Positions 18,518-25,745 of a stretch of DNA of 64,000 nucleotides are shown here, piece by piece; positions within the stretch are counted from its first letter, which is position 1, and the number at the start of each line of letters is the position of its first letter. Both the position numbers and the translations under genes were made by a program. This stretch comes from an uncultured Draconibacterium sp. (GTDB taxonomy: Bacteria; Bacteroidota; Bacteroidia; Bacteroidales; Prolixibacteraceae): contig NZ_OY775906.1 of the NCBI RefSeq assembly GCF_963675065.1, forward strand, positions 3,760,001-3,824,000, given 5' to 3'. Below the pieces are notes generated by a model, which saw nothing but the letters and a program-made list of their open reading frames with translations, did not search any database and was not told where the DNA came from.

Positions 18518-18600
18518 AACATTTCCTTTTAAAAGACACCAAGGTCCTTTATTCTACGGCATTTATATTTTAAGGTTCTGTAGGTGACGAAAAAAATACC

Positions 18601-18755
18601 TTTTTTCCACCCCTCCCTCGTAATGACACACAATTTAGATTTCACTAGCCGCGGACCATGCAGAATCATGCCCAATGCTTATAACTCCTGGTCCGCGGCC
18701 ATATCCTACAAATTAACAGTCATTGCGAGACGACGAAGGAGGCGAAGCAATCTAA
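18601..18755. repeat. interspersed repeat family R2, full copy
   Basis: Second full R2 element, closely related to 13255-13415. It includes the shared CCGCGGACC ... GGTCCGCGGCC inner pair and the right end AGGAGGCGAAGCAATCTA. It lies upstream of the rhodanese lipoprotein gene. Confidence 0.8.
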
Positions 18756-18843
18756 GCGTATCCTCCTGAATTCTTTAGCATTTTGTGAACATTCTGTGAT
18801 ACTTATCGTCGTTATTTGCAGTAGAACGATTAAACGATTTACC

Positions 18844-19572
18844 ATGAAAAAGATGAAGACCTATACAATTTTACTGCTTGCCATTAGTTTGTTGGCCACG
18901 GCATGCAGCGACAACAATGATGACCATGACGACAACACAATGCCGGGTGATGCTTATACCGATGTAATGGCCAGCCAGGTAAAAACGGAACTGGTTGACG
19001 ATGTATCCATAAGCCCGTACGAAGCCATTTTCGATGTGTCGCCTGTTTACAGCGACGGGCATTTGCCATTTGCCACCAACACCAATGGTGTTAATGGTTT
19101 GGAAACAATGCTGGGCAGCCTGGATAAAACCAAAAGTTATTTAGTGTATTGTCACGGCGATGCTCCCTCCATTGCCGGAGCCGAACTGTTAACCGAAAAC
19201 GGTTTTTCAAAAGTTTATCGCTTACAGGGCAATTACGCAGCATGGGACGATGTTTCGTTTGTGGATATAGTGGCCGGCGTGGCAAAATCAAAAATTGATG
19301 CTGCTGATTTTGAAGCCATTTTTGATGTGTCGCCGCATTACAATGAACAGCATATTCCGGGGGCAAGCAATGCCAACGCCGGTGCCGGTGGAACCGATTT
19401 GGCCACACTAACAGCAGGCATGGACAAAACAAAAACGTACCTGGTGTATTGCCATGCCGACGGCCCTTCTATGGCAGGAGCACAACTGATGGAAGATGCC
19501 GGGTTTAAAAACGTATTCCGGCTGGAAGGAAATTTTGGTGCCTGGACCAACGCCGGGTATCCCACCGAATAA
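18844..19572 (+). CDS. lipoprotein with two tandem rhodanese-like domains
   Basis: This 242-aa protein has a signal sequence with a lipobox (SLLATAC) followed by an Asn/Asp-rich linker. Two homologous rhodanese-like domains follow, at about 40-145 and 150-242. Each has the strand-loop of the family (FEAIFDVSPHYNEQHIPGAS) and the active-site Cys in YLVYCHGDAPS and YLVYCHADGPS. The loop is Cys-His-Xaa-Asp/Gly instead of the common CxxGxRS, so thiosulfate sulfurtransferase activity is doubtful. A periplasmic sulfur- or redox-linked role is possible. I chose ATG 18844 because it starts the signal peptide; the upstream in-frame ATG at 18796 adds a poor extension. Confidence 0.85.
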   Translation: MKKMKTYTILLLAISLLATACSDNNDDHDDNTMPGDAYTDVMASQVKTELVDDVSISPYEAIFDVSPVYSDGHLPFATNTNGVNGLETMLGSLDKTKSYLVYCHGDAPSIAGAELLTENGFSKVYRLQGNYAAWDDVSFVDIVAGVAKSKIDAADFEAIFDVSPHYNEQHIPGASNANAGAGGTDLATLTAGMDKTKTYLVYCHADGPSMAGAQLMEDAGFKNVFRLEGNFGAWTNAGYPTE

Positions 19573-19648
19573 GGACAACTGTATATTCCGTTAAGCTACA
19601 CGAAACGCCGATACTTCGGGCGCGGGGCAGCGGGGCCTGAAAACAAAA

Positions 19649-19683
19649 AAACTACCTGCAGCCTTATAATCTACAGGTAGTTT
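19649..19683 (-). terminator. intrinsic terminator of the 19711-20418 gene
   Basis: AAACTACCTG (19649-19658) pairs with CAGGTAGTTT (19674-19683). On the minus strand a T run follows (complement of the A run before 19651). Confidence 0.8.
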
Positions 19684-19710
19684 ATGGGATATAAATGTTT
19701 TTTACGACTT

Positions 19711-20418
19711 CTAAATTGCCGGATCAGCAATATATTCTTTCCACAAAGCGGCCGGGTTTTTTCCGGTAAGCTCTACCCAAACCTCTTTGTTGTAGGTATG
19801 ATCGCGCATTATCTTATCCATTTCTTTTACAAAGTTCTGGTTTTTATTTTGTACAATCCAAACAAAAAAGCGGGCAGTAATCCGGTACGAACTATCGTAT
19901 TTGTGGTCCTCCTTTACATCGGGTAACGACCAGCCAGCGCCTTCGTTGTCAACACCGTATTTATAACGCACGTAATCGGCAATACCTTCGGTTACCCACC
20001 AAGGCCCCGGCGTTCTTCCGTAATCCTGAATAATGTGCATAACCTCGTGTGTTACCACATCAATATCGCCGGGCGAACGGTTGAACCATCGCGGATTAAA
20101 AACAACACTGCCGTTCGATGTGGCAGCAACACCATCGTACGCCGGGTCGATAACAAAGTTTACCTCCGTAGCTGCATTTTTATTATAAGCAGCCACCATT
20201 CCGGGATAAACTTCAAAAAATGTGTCTTTTAGGCGTTGTCCGGTTTCGGCACTAAATTTTTCATCTTTGTTGATGTAAACCAGTGTGTAATCACCTTTTT
20301 TCAGGGTCTCTTTTTCCATAAATTCTGATGATTTTTCGGTTTGTGCACCGGCCTCACAACCCAATGCGTAAACAAATAGCACTACTGAAAATAATTTCAG
20401 GAAAGGCTTAAGATTCAT
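19711..20418 (-). CDS. secreted basic-secretory-protein family metallopeptidase
   Basis: This 235-aa protein has a signal peptide (to about residue 26). The zinc motif HExxH is seen in VVTHEVMHIIQDYG, followed by PGPWWVTEGIADYVRYKYG, which matches the plant basic secretory protein family (HExxH plus WxxEGIADY). Members are presumed zinc proteases. A strong terminator lies at 19649-19683 and the gene appears to be a single-gene unit. The substrate is unknown, and an extracellular or periplasmic location is expected. Confidence 0.88.
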   Translation of the reverse strand: MNLKPFLKLFSVVLFVYALGCEAGAQTEKSSEFMEKETLKKGDYTLVYINKDEKFSAETGQRLKDTFFEVYPGMVAAYNKNAATEVNFVIDPAYDGVAATSNGSVVFNPRWFNRSPGDIDVVTHEVMHIIQDYGRTPGPWWVTEGIADYVRYKYGVDNEGAGWSLPDVKEDHKYDSSYRITARFFVWIVQNKNQNFVKEMDKIMRDHTYNKEVWVELTGKNPAALWKEYIADPAI

Positions 20419-20505
20419 GTTGGTATATTTTTAGATTAAGCGGCCAAAGATATGTTTCCTGAATTTTACTTCCAAAACTATTTAATGCGCTCCCTGCCCA
20501 CTCCA

Positions 20506-20546
20506 CCACGCGAAAGTCCCGAAATTTCGGGAGCGCGGTAGCGGAG
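20506..20546. repeat. repeat family R3
   Basis: CACGCGAAAGTCCCGAAATT then TCGGGAGCGCGGTAGCGGAG. It contains the palindrome TCCCGAAATTTCGGGA, shared with 18031 and 23022. Confidence 0.75.
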
Positions 20547-20592
20547 TTATTGTAATTTCTGTTATTGCGGATGTAGCCAAACAACCTACTTC

Positions 20593-20670
20593 GACCACCC
20601 CACCTCTGTAAACGCTGTCCTCCTTTCTTAAAGGAGGTGGTCCGTCAGCTAACGGATCGGAGGATTAGAC
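20593..20670. repeat. interspersed repeat family R1, variant copy
   Basis: This is an R1 variant with the inner hairpin CCTCCTTTCTTAAAGGAGG. The same variant occurs at 30880, where the match continues into the following TTAGACAATTTGCAGTAGCA. Confidence 0.8.
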
Positions 20671-20871
20671 AATTTGCAGTAGCATTACTTCAATCCCCTT
20701 TAATTCCCTCGCGATGAAATGCAATAAAACCGGAAGGGAGGTACTGCAACTGCTACATAACATATTGACAACCAAGTCTATTTTCCATAATTTTATACGC
20801 GTTAAAGACCAAAAACACGGTTAACCCAGAACCCTCTGAAATTACCGTAAAAATTTTAACACGAACTGATC

Positions 20872-20963
20872 ACATGCTACAGGGATAGCATGTACACGCC
20901 ATTACAGAATGCTGGCGTGCATACAAAAAAAGGCCACCTGCGCCCTAGGAAAGCTTACAGGTG
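20872..20963 (+). promoter_or_regulatory. leader with three adjacent stem-loops before the 21012 gene
   Basis: Three short inverted pairs follow one another: ACATGCTA/TAGCATGT (20872-20893), CACGCC/GGCGTG (20895-20919) and CACCTG/CAGGTG (20935-20963). They lie 50-140 bp before the ATG at 21012. They could be a structured 5' leader or a protein-binding region. No known riboswitch was recognised. Confidence 0.35.
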
Positions 20964-21011
20964 ACCCGAATTAATAATCTTTCAATTATCAATTTTTTAA
21001 ATGTACAAAAA

Positions 21012-21755
21012 ATGGCAAACACTGATGATTACAATGCCAAATTAGCCGAAATTGAGGCTATTCCCAACGAGGAAGTAAAAGATCCTAACATGCCTGTAGA
21101 CATTGCGTTACAGGAAGCCGAAAACCTCTATCACTGGAGTTCTGACGATGTTGAAGCACTAAAAGTGGTAGGGACTACCAAGGCAATGCTTAACGATCTA
21201 CCCGTTCGTGCAGGCGCCTGCCGCGAGGCGCAATCCATTTGGAACAAAGATTTCCGGTCGCAACAGGAAGCACAGGAAGAATGGGCTGAAAAATCGCCTC
21301 TGGCTTACGAATTCAAAACTGATTTGCTGGCTTCTATGCGCTTTGCCTACCGTAAAAACGATGCACTACTCAGCCGCGTAAGTGCTATTACCGATGGCAG
21401 CGGACATGCCGACATGATTCAGGATCTAAACGACATTGCTGTTTTGGGGCGCGAAAATCCCGATCCCTTAACAGCTATTAGTTTCGATCTTGAACAATTA
21501 GATGAGGCTGCAACACTGGCCGATACACTGGCCGACCTGCTGGCCGAAGCCAACGGCGACAAAGCTGATCCGAATGAATCGAAGATTATTCGCGACAAGG
21601 CCTATTTGCATATGAAAGAGCTGGTGGATGAAATTCGTGAAGCCGGAAAATATGTGTTTCGTAAAGATCCGAACCGTTTAAAAGGATATAGCAGCGATTA
21701 CTGGCGGAAAATACACCGAAAGCAAAAGAACAACGACGAAGATGCTGATTCATAG
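21012..21755 (+). CDS. conserved-looking hypothetical protein beside a phased repeat array
   Basis: This 247-aa soluble protein starts MANTDDYNAKLAEIEAIPNE. I chose ATG 21012 because the in-frame extension from 20961 reads through a stem-loop leader. It is acidic, helical and largely low in hydrophobic segments (EEWAEKSPLAYEFKTDLL; SAITDGSGHADMIQDLNDIA; LDEAATLADTLADLLAEANG), with a basic C-terminus (RLKGYSSDYWRKIHRKQK). No enzyme motif is seen. A helical scaffold or nucleic-acid-associated protein is possible. Its stop codon is two bases from the first motif of the CAGGA array at 21758-21976, which suggests a link between the two. Confidence 0.75.
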   Translation: MANTDDYNAKLAEIEAIPNEEVKDPNMPVDIALQEAENLYHWSSDDVEALKVVGTTKAMLNDLPVRAGACREAQSIWNKDFRSQQEAQEEWAEKSPLAYEFKTDLLASMRFAYRKNDALLSRVSAITDGSGHADMIQDLNDIAVLGRENPDPLTAISFDLEQLDEAATLADTLADLLAEANGDKADPNESKIIRDKAYLHMKELVDEIREAGKYVFRKDPNRLKGYSSDYWRKIHRKQKNNDEDADS

Positions 21756-21757
21756 CA

Positions 21758-21976
21758 TCCTGCGCCATCCTGGGGCGTCCTGCAAGCTTGTAGGGCGCCC
21801 TGCTTTATTTTACCCCTCCCTGCAGGGGTTTTAGGCTTTCCTGCACTGCAGGATTACAAAAAAGTGCTGCAGGACGGGTAAAAAGCCTGCAGGATTACCA
21901 AAAATTGACGCAGGATGGCAAAAAAGCCCGCAGGAACACCAAAAAGTGGTGCAGGACGGGTAAAATGCTTACAGGA
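21758..21976. repeat. head-to-head array of TCCTG/CAGGA motifs at 20-21 bp spacing
   Basis: On the left arm [T/C]CCTG starts at 21758, 21768, 21778, 21798, 21818 and 21839. On the right arm CAGGA ends at 21853, 21874, 21894, 21915, 21935, 21956 and 21976. The arms are mirror images about 21846, inside the exact inverted pair TCCTGCA/TGCAGGA (21839-21853). The distances from the centre are 7, 28, 48 and 68 on the left and 7, 28, 48 and 69 on the right. In the right arm A-tracts alternate with the motifs at the same 20-21 bp period, which predicts bent DNA. The rest of the gap to 22187 holds nothing else I recognise. Confidence 0.85.
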
Positions 21977-22187
21977 CGGTGGTTTGGGGGATCATTCAAT
22001 ACTCTTATCAGGAGGAGGGAGTTGGGTGGTAACGATGCCCCCGGGGGATTGTTCCGTGCCCCTGAGTATAGAAGCTGCTGAAAAGCTTATGTGTAGGGGG
22101 TTTGAGAAGAAATAAAAGATTAACCTGAGTTTAAAAAACGCTTACCCTTTTTCCGGTGCAGATGTACCGAACCCGGGAACCGCCCGG

Positions 22188-22484
22188 TTAATTGTGAATC
22201 GATTGGCGGTACTCCATGGCTTTTTCGAAAAAATATTTATCCTCGCCCAGCTCCATAATACGCACAACCTTATGCCCGCATGCAGCACAGTGGCCTTCAA
22301 TGCGGATATCGTTCAGATAGTCGAGGCTCGCCGTATAATCTACCACTCCTTTGGGGCAAACAGCTTTGCAGTGATTGCAATACACGCCATTATCCAGCAA
22401 AAATTGTAAATCCTGTTTTTCCTCTTCGTTTAGCAACACATTTAGTTGAAAGGGATTCAGCTTTAACTCTTTTTGTTTTTTCAT
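22188..22484 (-). CDS. small zinc-ribbon protein
   Basis: This 98-aa protein begins MKKQKELKLNPFQLNVLLNE. It has two Cys pairs, CNHCKAVC at about 37-44 and GHCAACGHKV at about 66-75, which form a likely zinc ribbon. The start is ATG 22484: an in-frame TTG at 22508 is part of the -7 promoter box and cannot be coding. The second half is acidic and ends AMEYRQSIHN. Such small zinc ribbons may bind nucleic acid or partner proteins. No family can be named. Confidence 0.72.
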   Translation of the reverse strand: MKKQKELKLNPFQLNVLLNEEEKQDLQFLLDNGVYCNHCKAVCPKGVVDYTASLDYLNDIRIEGHCAACGHKVVRIMELGEDKYFFEKAMEYRQSIHN

Positions 22485-22505
22485 ACTATTAAAATTGGTT
22501 GTTTT

Positions 22506-22513
22506 CAAAGGTA
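22506..22513 (-). promoter_or_regulatory. -7 promoter box of the zinc-ribbon gene
   Basis: On the minus strand TACCTTTG matches TAnnTTTG exactly and lies 21 bp before the ATG at 22484. Confidence 0.55.
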
Positions 22514-23021
22514 GAGTATGTAACTCGCATGCTCCGAAACTTCGGGGTAATCATCTCCCTGGGTGTACCTTTTTTACATGCTCGTTTCATCTCATTAAAA
22601 TTGCTTATTTCATTTGTATTCGATGTAACTCTCGATGAATTTTAATTCTTCTTGCCTGCCTGCGGTAGGCAGGTTTGTGAATTTAGAACGAAGAAAATTC
22701 ATGTTCGTTTCATCTGTTTAAAATTTTTTGATTTCTGAATGTTCAAAAAATTTAAAGACATTCAGGAACTCACATAAATTTTAATCATTCATCTTGGTGA
22801 ATTTAGAATGAAGAAAATTCATGTTCGTTTCATAAAAGCAGCTTTTTCTTTACCCCTAATTTAAATAATTCGCTTGAATAATACATGATGAAACTAAAAA
22901 GGAAGTAGGCCAGATAAAGCGTTTATAAACCGGAGGTGTTGAAATTGGTGATATCAACTTTCTTGTTTTTGGAAAACAAAACACGGAACACAGATCTGCG
23001 CTGCGAGGAGTTAGGCTTAGA

Positions 23022-23063
23022 CCACGCGAAAGTCCCGAAATTTCGGGAGCACGGCAGCGCTGT
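23022..23063. repeat. repeat family R3
   Basis: CCACGCGAAAGTCCCGAAAT then TTCGGGAGCACGGCAGCG, the third R3 copy. Confidence 0.75.
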
Positions 23064-23169
23064 TAGCGGGAATTAAAATTTTCTTTCAAAGTATAAGCGA
23101 ATTGTGATAGAAAAGAATACTTTTGCCCCTGCTTTTTAGGGCTTGGCTTCCACCTGCTCTAATCAGTTT

Positions 23170-23200
23170 AAAACCTTATCATTTATTTGATAAGGTTTTT
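23170..23200 (+). terminator. orphan intrinsic terminator
   Basis: AAAACCTTATC (23170-23180) and GATAAGGTTTT (23189-23199) form a perfect stem followed by a T run on the plus strand. No plus-strand gene ends just before it, so it may be the remains of a deleted gene, or it may end an unrecognised RNA. Confidence 0.7.
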
Positions 23201-23231
23201 TTATGCAACACCAGTCCGGTGATGGAGATTA

Positions 23232-23363
23232 TTAAAATTCGTAGGTAGCAAACTCATGTACATGCATTCCTTTTTTGCCCGTAAACGTAATTTCAACATA
23301 ACGAATGTGCTCCGTGCCGTCGCTGGCGCAAATTTGTCTTTGTGCCTCAGCCTGACATATTCA
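23232..23363 (-). pseudogene. C-terminal remnant of a lost gene
   Basis: The minus strand reads, without a start, AEAQRQICASDGTEHIRYVE and then ITFTGKKGMHVHEFATYEF before a TAA at 23232-23234. The composition is protein-like and resembles the end of a secreted beta-sandwich/carbohydrate-active protein, but only about 42 residues remain and an in-frame stop lies just upstream. It borders the defence-type operon and suggests that insertion or deletion removed the rest. A CACCGATT/AATCGGTG hairpin lies at 23389-23407. Confidence 0.5.
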
Positions 23364-23575
23364 ACGTTTTACAATTCTATCGAAGACACACCGATTGCAA
23401 ATCGGTGCTAGCGAGGTCCCTCTACCCTAGAGTAAAAGGCCTGCACCCAAAGTAGTAAAATAGCTGAAAGGCTTTTGGATAAAGGGATAGGAAAGATTCA
23501 CAATGTAAACAAGTCCTTAAATCTGGTGTTGGGATCCGGGTGGCAGCGGAGAAGGAAAGGACAAGATTACTTCTT

Positions 23576-24880
23576 TCATTTGGTGCTGGGCAATAAATTT
23601 AAAACCTTGCCTTCTGAAGCATTTATGTAATCTACAAAATCGCTAAGTAACATTACAGGGATTTCTTTTAATTCAGATTCTAAGATTTCTTGTTCTATAG
23701 TGGATAATAATTCCTTTGATGGGAGATTAATAACAAGGATTGGGAAATATTGAATACCTTGATTGTAATTGGTTGATATTGAAATTGTATCCTTTTTTAA
23801 TTTGCTCAATGCACTTTTTATTTTCTGTTTTAGCTTTTGGTCAGTTGTATTTTCTGTTTTAAACATCTTTACTTCAACAAGGTGTTTTACATTATTTAAG
23901 TCAAAACAGCAATCCATTTCAATGCCGATATTGAAGAGATGATTTAAAGAGTAAGGGATTTCTTTTTTATGAAGATGATTAGCAATTGCATCAAGTAAAA
24001 GACCATCTTTAGATGTTATTATATCAAATATATCTTTATGCAATGAGTAAGGAATATAATAGGTTAACTCGCTTTTACATATAGGACATTTTAGATTATT
24101 TGCTTTTCGCGGTTGAATCCTCATTTTCATTGTTCCAAAGTATGTCCCCGGATCGCATTCTGTACATTCAACAAACGCATCTTCTTTGCTAGGTGAAATA
24201 ATACCTGACTCAAAAAGGTGTTCAAATAGATTTAATCGGCTTTGATAATTATCTACTTCTCTTAATGCATTTACCGTAATTTGGTTAGACGATATTAAGC
24301 GCTGATATTGAGAATTAGTATAATAATCTTTTATGGTTGTTAATCCAGCATGGAAATCCAAAACAGTTTGGTTGTTGACAGCTTTTTTGAAGTTTTGCTG
24401 GATGTATCTTTTTATCGACATTTCTAGTTCCTGGACCGAATTTATATGCGGTTTGATTATTTTGTATTTCTGCAGTACTTCAAATAACTTTTGTTCATCT
24501 TCATCTTTTCCAGCTTTAATTAATGAAAAAATAAAGGCTAGTGGTTTCTCTTCAATTTTGTGAACAGCCAACTCTACATCTTTTTTTATCTTATCTGTAA
24601 CTATTGCCTGAATCACAGGTTTATAATTTTCAACTCTATTTTCAAAATCAGAATCAAGCTCAACATTTGTATTTGAGCGTCTCAACTCTACTTTTTCCGA
24701 TAAAAAAACAGAATCTAAATTGTTAGACAATATTAATCTTGGATACGAAATTACAGCATTGTTGCTGTCTAAAGAAATTTTGCTTTTATCTAATAACTCT
24801 TCTTTTGACAGAAGGAAAAGGTTTTGGCACGCAAAGTTTCGCCAAAAAAGATTATAAAATTTTGATCTTGTGTCTGACAT
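23576..24880 (-). CDS. zinc-ribbon protein with PD-(D/E)XK-like C-terminus
   Basis: A 434-aa protein, last in the operon. Residues 1-230 are mostly helical and unassigned. Cys239 and Cys242 (CTEC) with Cys265 and Cys268 (CPIC) form a zinc ribbon. The C-terminal part has IGIEMDCCFDLNNVKHLVEV followed by Lys, that is Asp323/Asp327 and Glu336-x-Lys338, a layout typical of PD-(D/E)XK nucleases. A DNA-binding and cutting or processing role is plausible. The start lies 15 bp after the stop of the DUF3883-like gene. It is AT-rich like the rest of the operon. The nuclease assignment rests on the motif only. Confidence 0.65.
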   Translation of the reverse strand: MSDTRSKFYNLFWRNFACQNLFLLSKEELLDKSKISLDSNNAVISYPRLILSNNLDSVFLSEKVELRRSNTNVELDSDFENRVENYKPVIQAIVTDKIKKDVELAVHKIEEKPLAFIFSLIKAGKDEDEQKLFEVLQKYKIIKPHINSVQELEMSIKRYIQQNFKKAVNNQTVLDFHAGLTTIKDYYTNSQYQRLISSNQITVNALREVDNYQSRLNLFEHLFESGIISPSKEDAFVECTECDPGTYFGTMKMRIQPRKANNLKCPICKSELTYYIPYSLHKDIFDIITSKDGLLLDAIANHLHKKEIPYSLNHLFNIGIEMDCCFDLNNVKHLVEVKMFKTENTTDQKLKQKIKSALSKLKKDTISISTNYNQGIQYFPILVINLPSKELLSTIEQEILESELKEIPVMLLSDFVDYINASEGKVLNLLPSTK

Positions 24881-24895
24881 GTAGTTAACTCTTAG

Positions 24896-25735
24896 TTAGA
24901 AAAAGCCTTTATAAGCAACAGGAACTGGGAAGCACACTTCATTTAATGCCCCGTTGCGCTTAAACATACGGGCGTTCATTTCAAAATCAAATAAACGATA
25001 CAAGTGAAAATCTTCATGATAATCAACCGAAAAATCCAATTCGTTTTTACTGAAAAAGATGGGAGTTTCTTTAGAAAGCTTGGTTGTTTTTACCTCAATG
25101 TACTTTTTTGTACCATCCGGATTACGGGAAAGAATATCATAACCAGCTCCGTCTCCTTCTTCCTGCGAAATCCAAACAATTTGCGAGGATAGATTTGTTT
25201 TCCCCATTTTTTTAAGTTGCCATTTTTCATATTCGATTACCAACTCTTCACCCAATTGCCCCAGATTTCTGTTTCGTTGTTCTCTTTCAAGGTAATTTAC
25301 TTTGATCGGGCTTTTACGGTAAGCAGGAGCAGAAGGCTCAAAAACAGCTTTGCTTTTTGGTGGTTCTATTATAAATTTCAGAAAATCAATTTGATTGCTT
25401 GGTTTTAAAATTTCCTTATCTGCAAAAGTTTGGAACTGATTCTCAATCGTTCGGTGCAAGTTGAGGTATTCAATTACAACATCTCTTAAACTGTGCTGGT
25501 AATTCACTCTGGGTAAATATCCTTTTATAAACGGTTGCCCCAACTCCATTAAAACTGCACTAATATTCTGATGCTTAAACTCCACCGATCCTTCCGAACG
25601 GTTTTGCAGTAACGGCTTTAAAGCTCTGCGGTGTACTGCTTTTGAATACGACTCACCTTTTAGCTCAGCCGATAACATATTAAAATAATCGGCAACGATT
25701 AATTGAACTTCGGTATTTGACCAAGGAAGAGACAC
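24896..25735 (-). CDS. DUF3883 domain protein, predicted PD-(D/E)XK restriction-type nuclease
   Basis: This is a 279-aa protein. Residues 1-90 resemble the N-terminal domain seen before HNH or DUF3883 modules in restriction-like proteins (WSNTEVQLIVADYFNMLSAE, then NRSEGSVEFKHQNISAVLME). Residues 155-270 match DUF3883: GQLGEELVIEYEKW, GDGAGYDILSR and KYIEVKTT. The expected catalytic residues are present (Glu163/164, Asp200, Glu214-x-Lys216). It is likely to cut DNA and is a natural partner for the C5 methyltransferase in the same operon. Ten bases separate it from the preceding gene. Cleavage specificity and cofactor need cannot be inferred. Confidence 0.8.
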   Translation of the reverse strand: MSLPWSNTEVQLIVADYFNMLSAELKGESYSKAVHRRALKPLLQNRSEGSVEFKHQNISAVLMELGQPFIKGYLPRVNYQHSLRDVVIEYLNLHRTIENQFQTFADKEILKPSNQIDFLKFIIEPPKSKAVFEPSAPAYRKSPIKVNYLEREQRNRNLGQLGEELVIEYEKWQLKKMGKTNLSSQIVWISQEEGDGAGYDILSRNPDGTKKYIEVKTTKLSKETPIFFSKNELDFSVDYHEDFHLYRLFDFEMNARMFKRNGALNEVCFPVPVAYKGFF

Positions 25736-25745
25736 TTGCTTTTCT

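Larger units (their letters stand above)
22514..23231. other. long intergenic region with small repeats
   Basis: No gene was found. It holds a direct repeat TGAATTTAGAACGAAGAAAA (22678-22713) and its copy at 22798-22833 (120 bp apart, one base different). It also holds a CCTGCCT/AGGCAGG hairpin (22654-22672), an R3 element (23022-23063) and a terminator at 23170. Confidence 0.6.

Noticed and set aside
21758..21976. CRISPR array
   Set aside because: The repeat unit is too short (20-21 bp total), spacers are not unique, orientation inverts in the middle, and no cas gene is present.
21915..22115. 66-residue plus-strand frame starting MAKKPAGTPK
   Set aside because: It reads through the CAGGA array, where repeats give open frames by composition. 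No family or promoter supports it.
23080..23575. tRNA or integration site beside the defence-type operon
   Set aside because: I looked for tRNA arms and T-loop sequences and found none, and no direct repeat pair bordering the operon could be confirmed.
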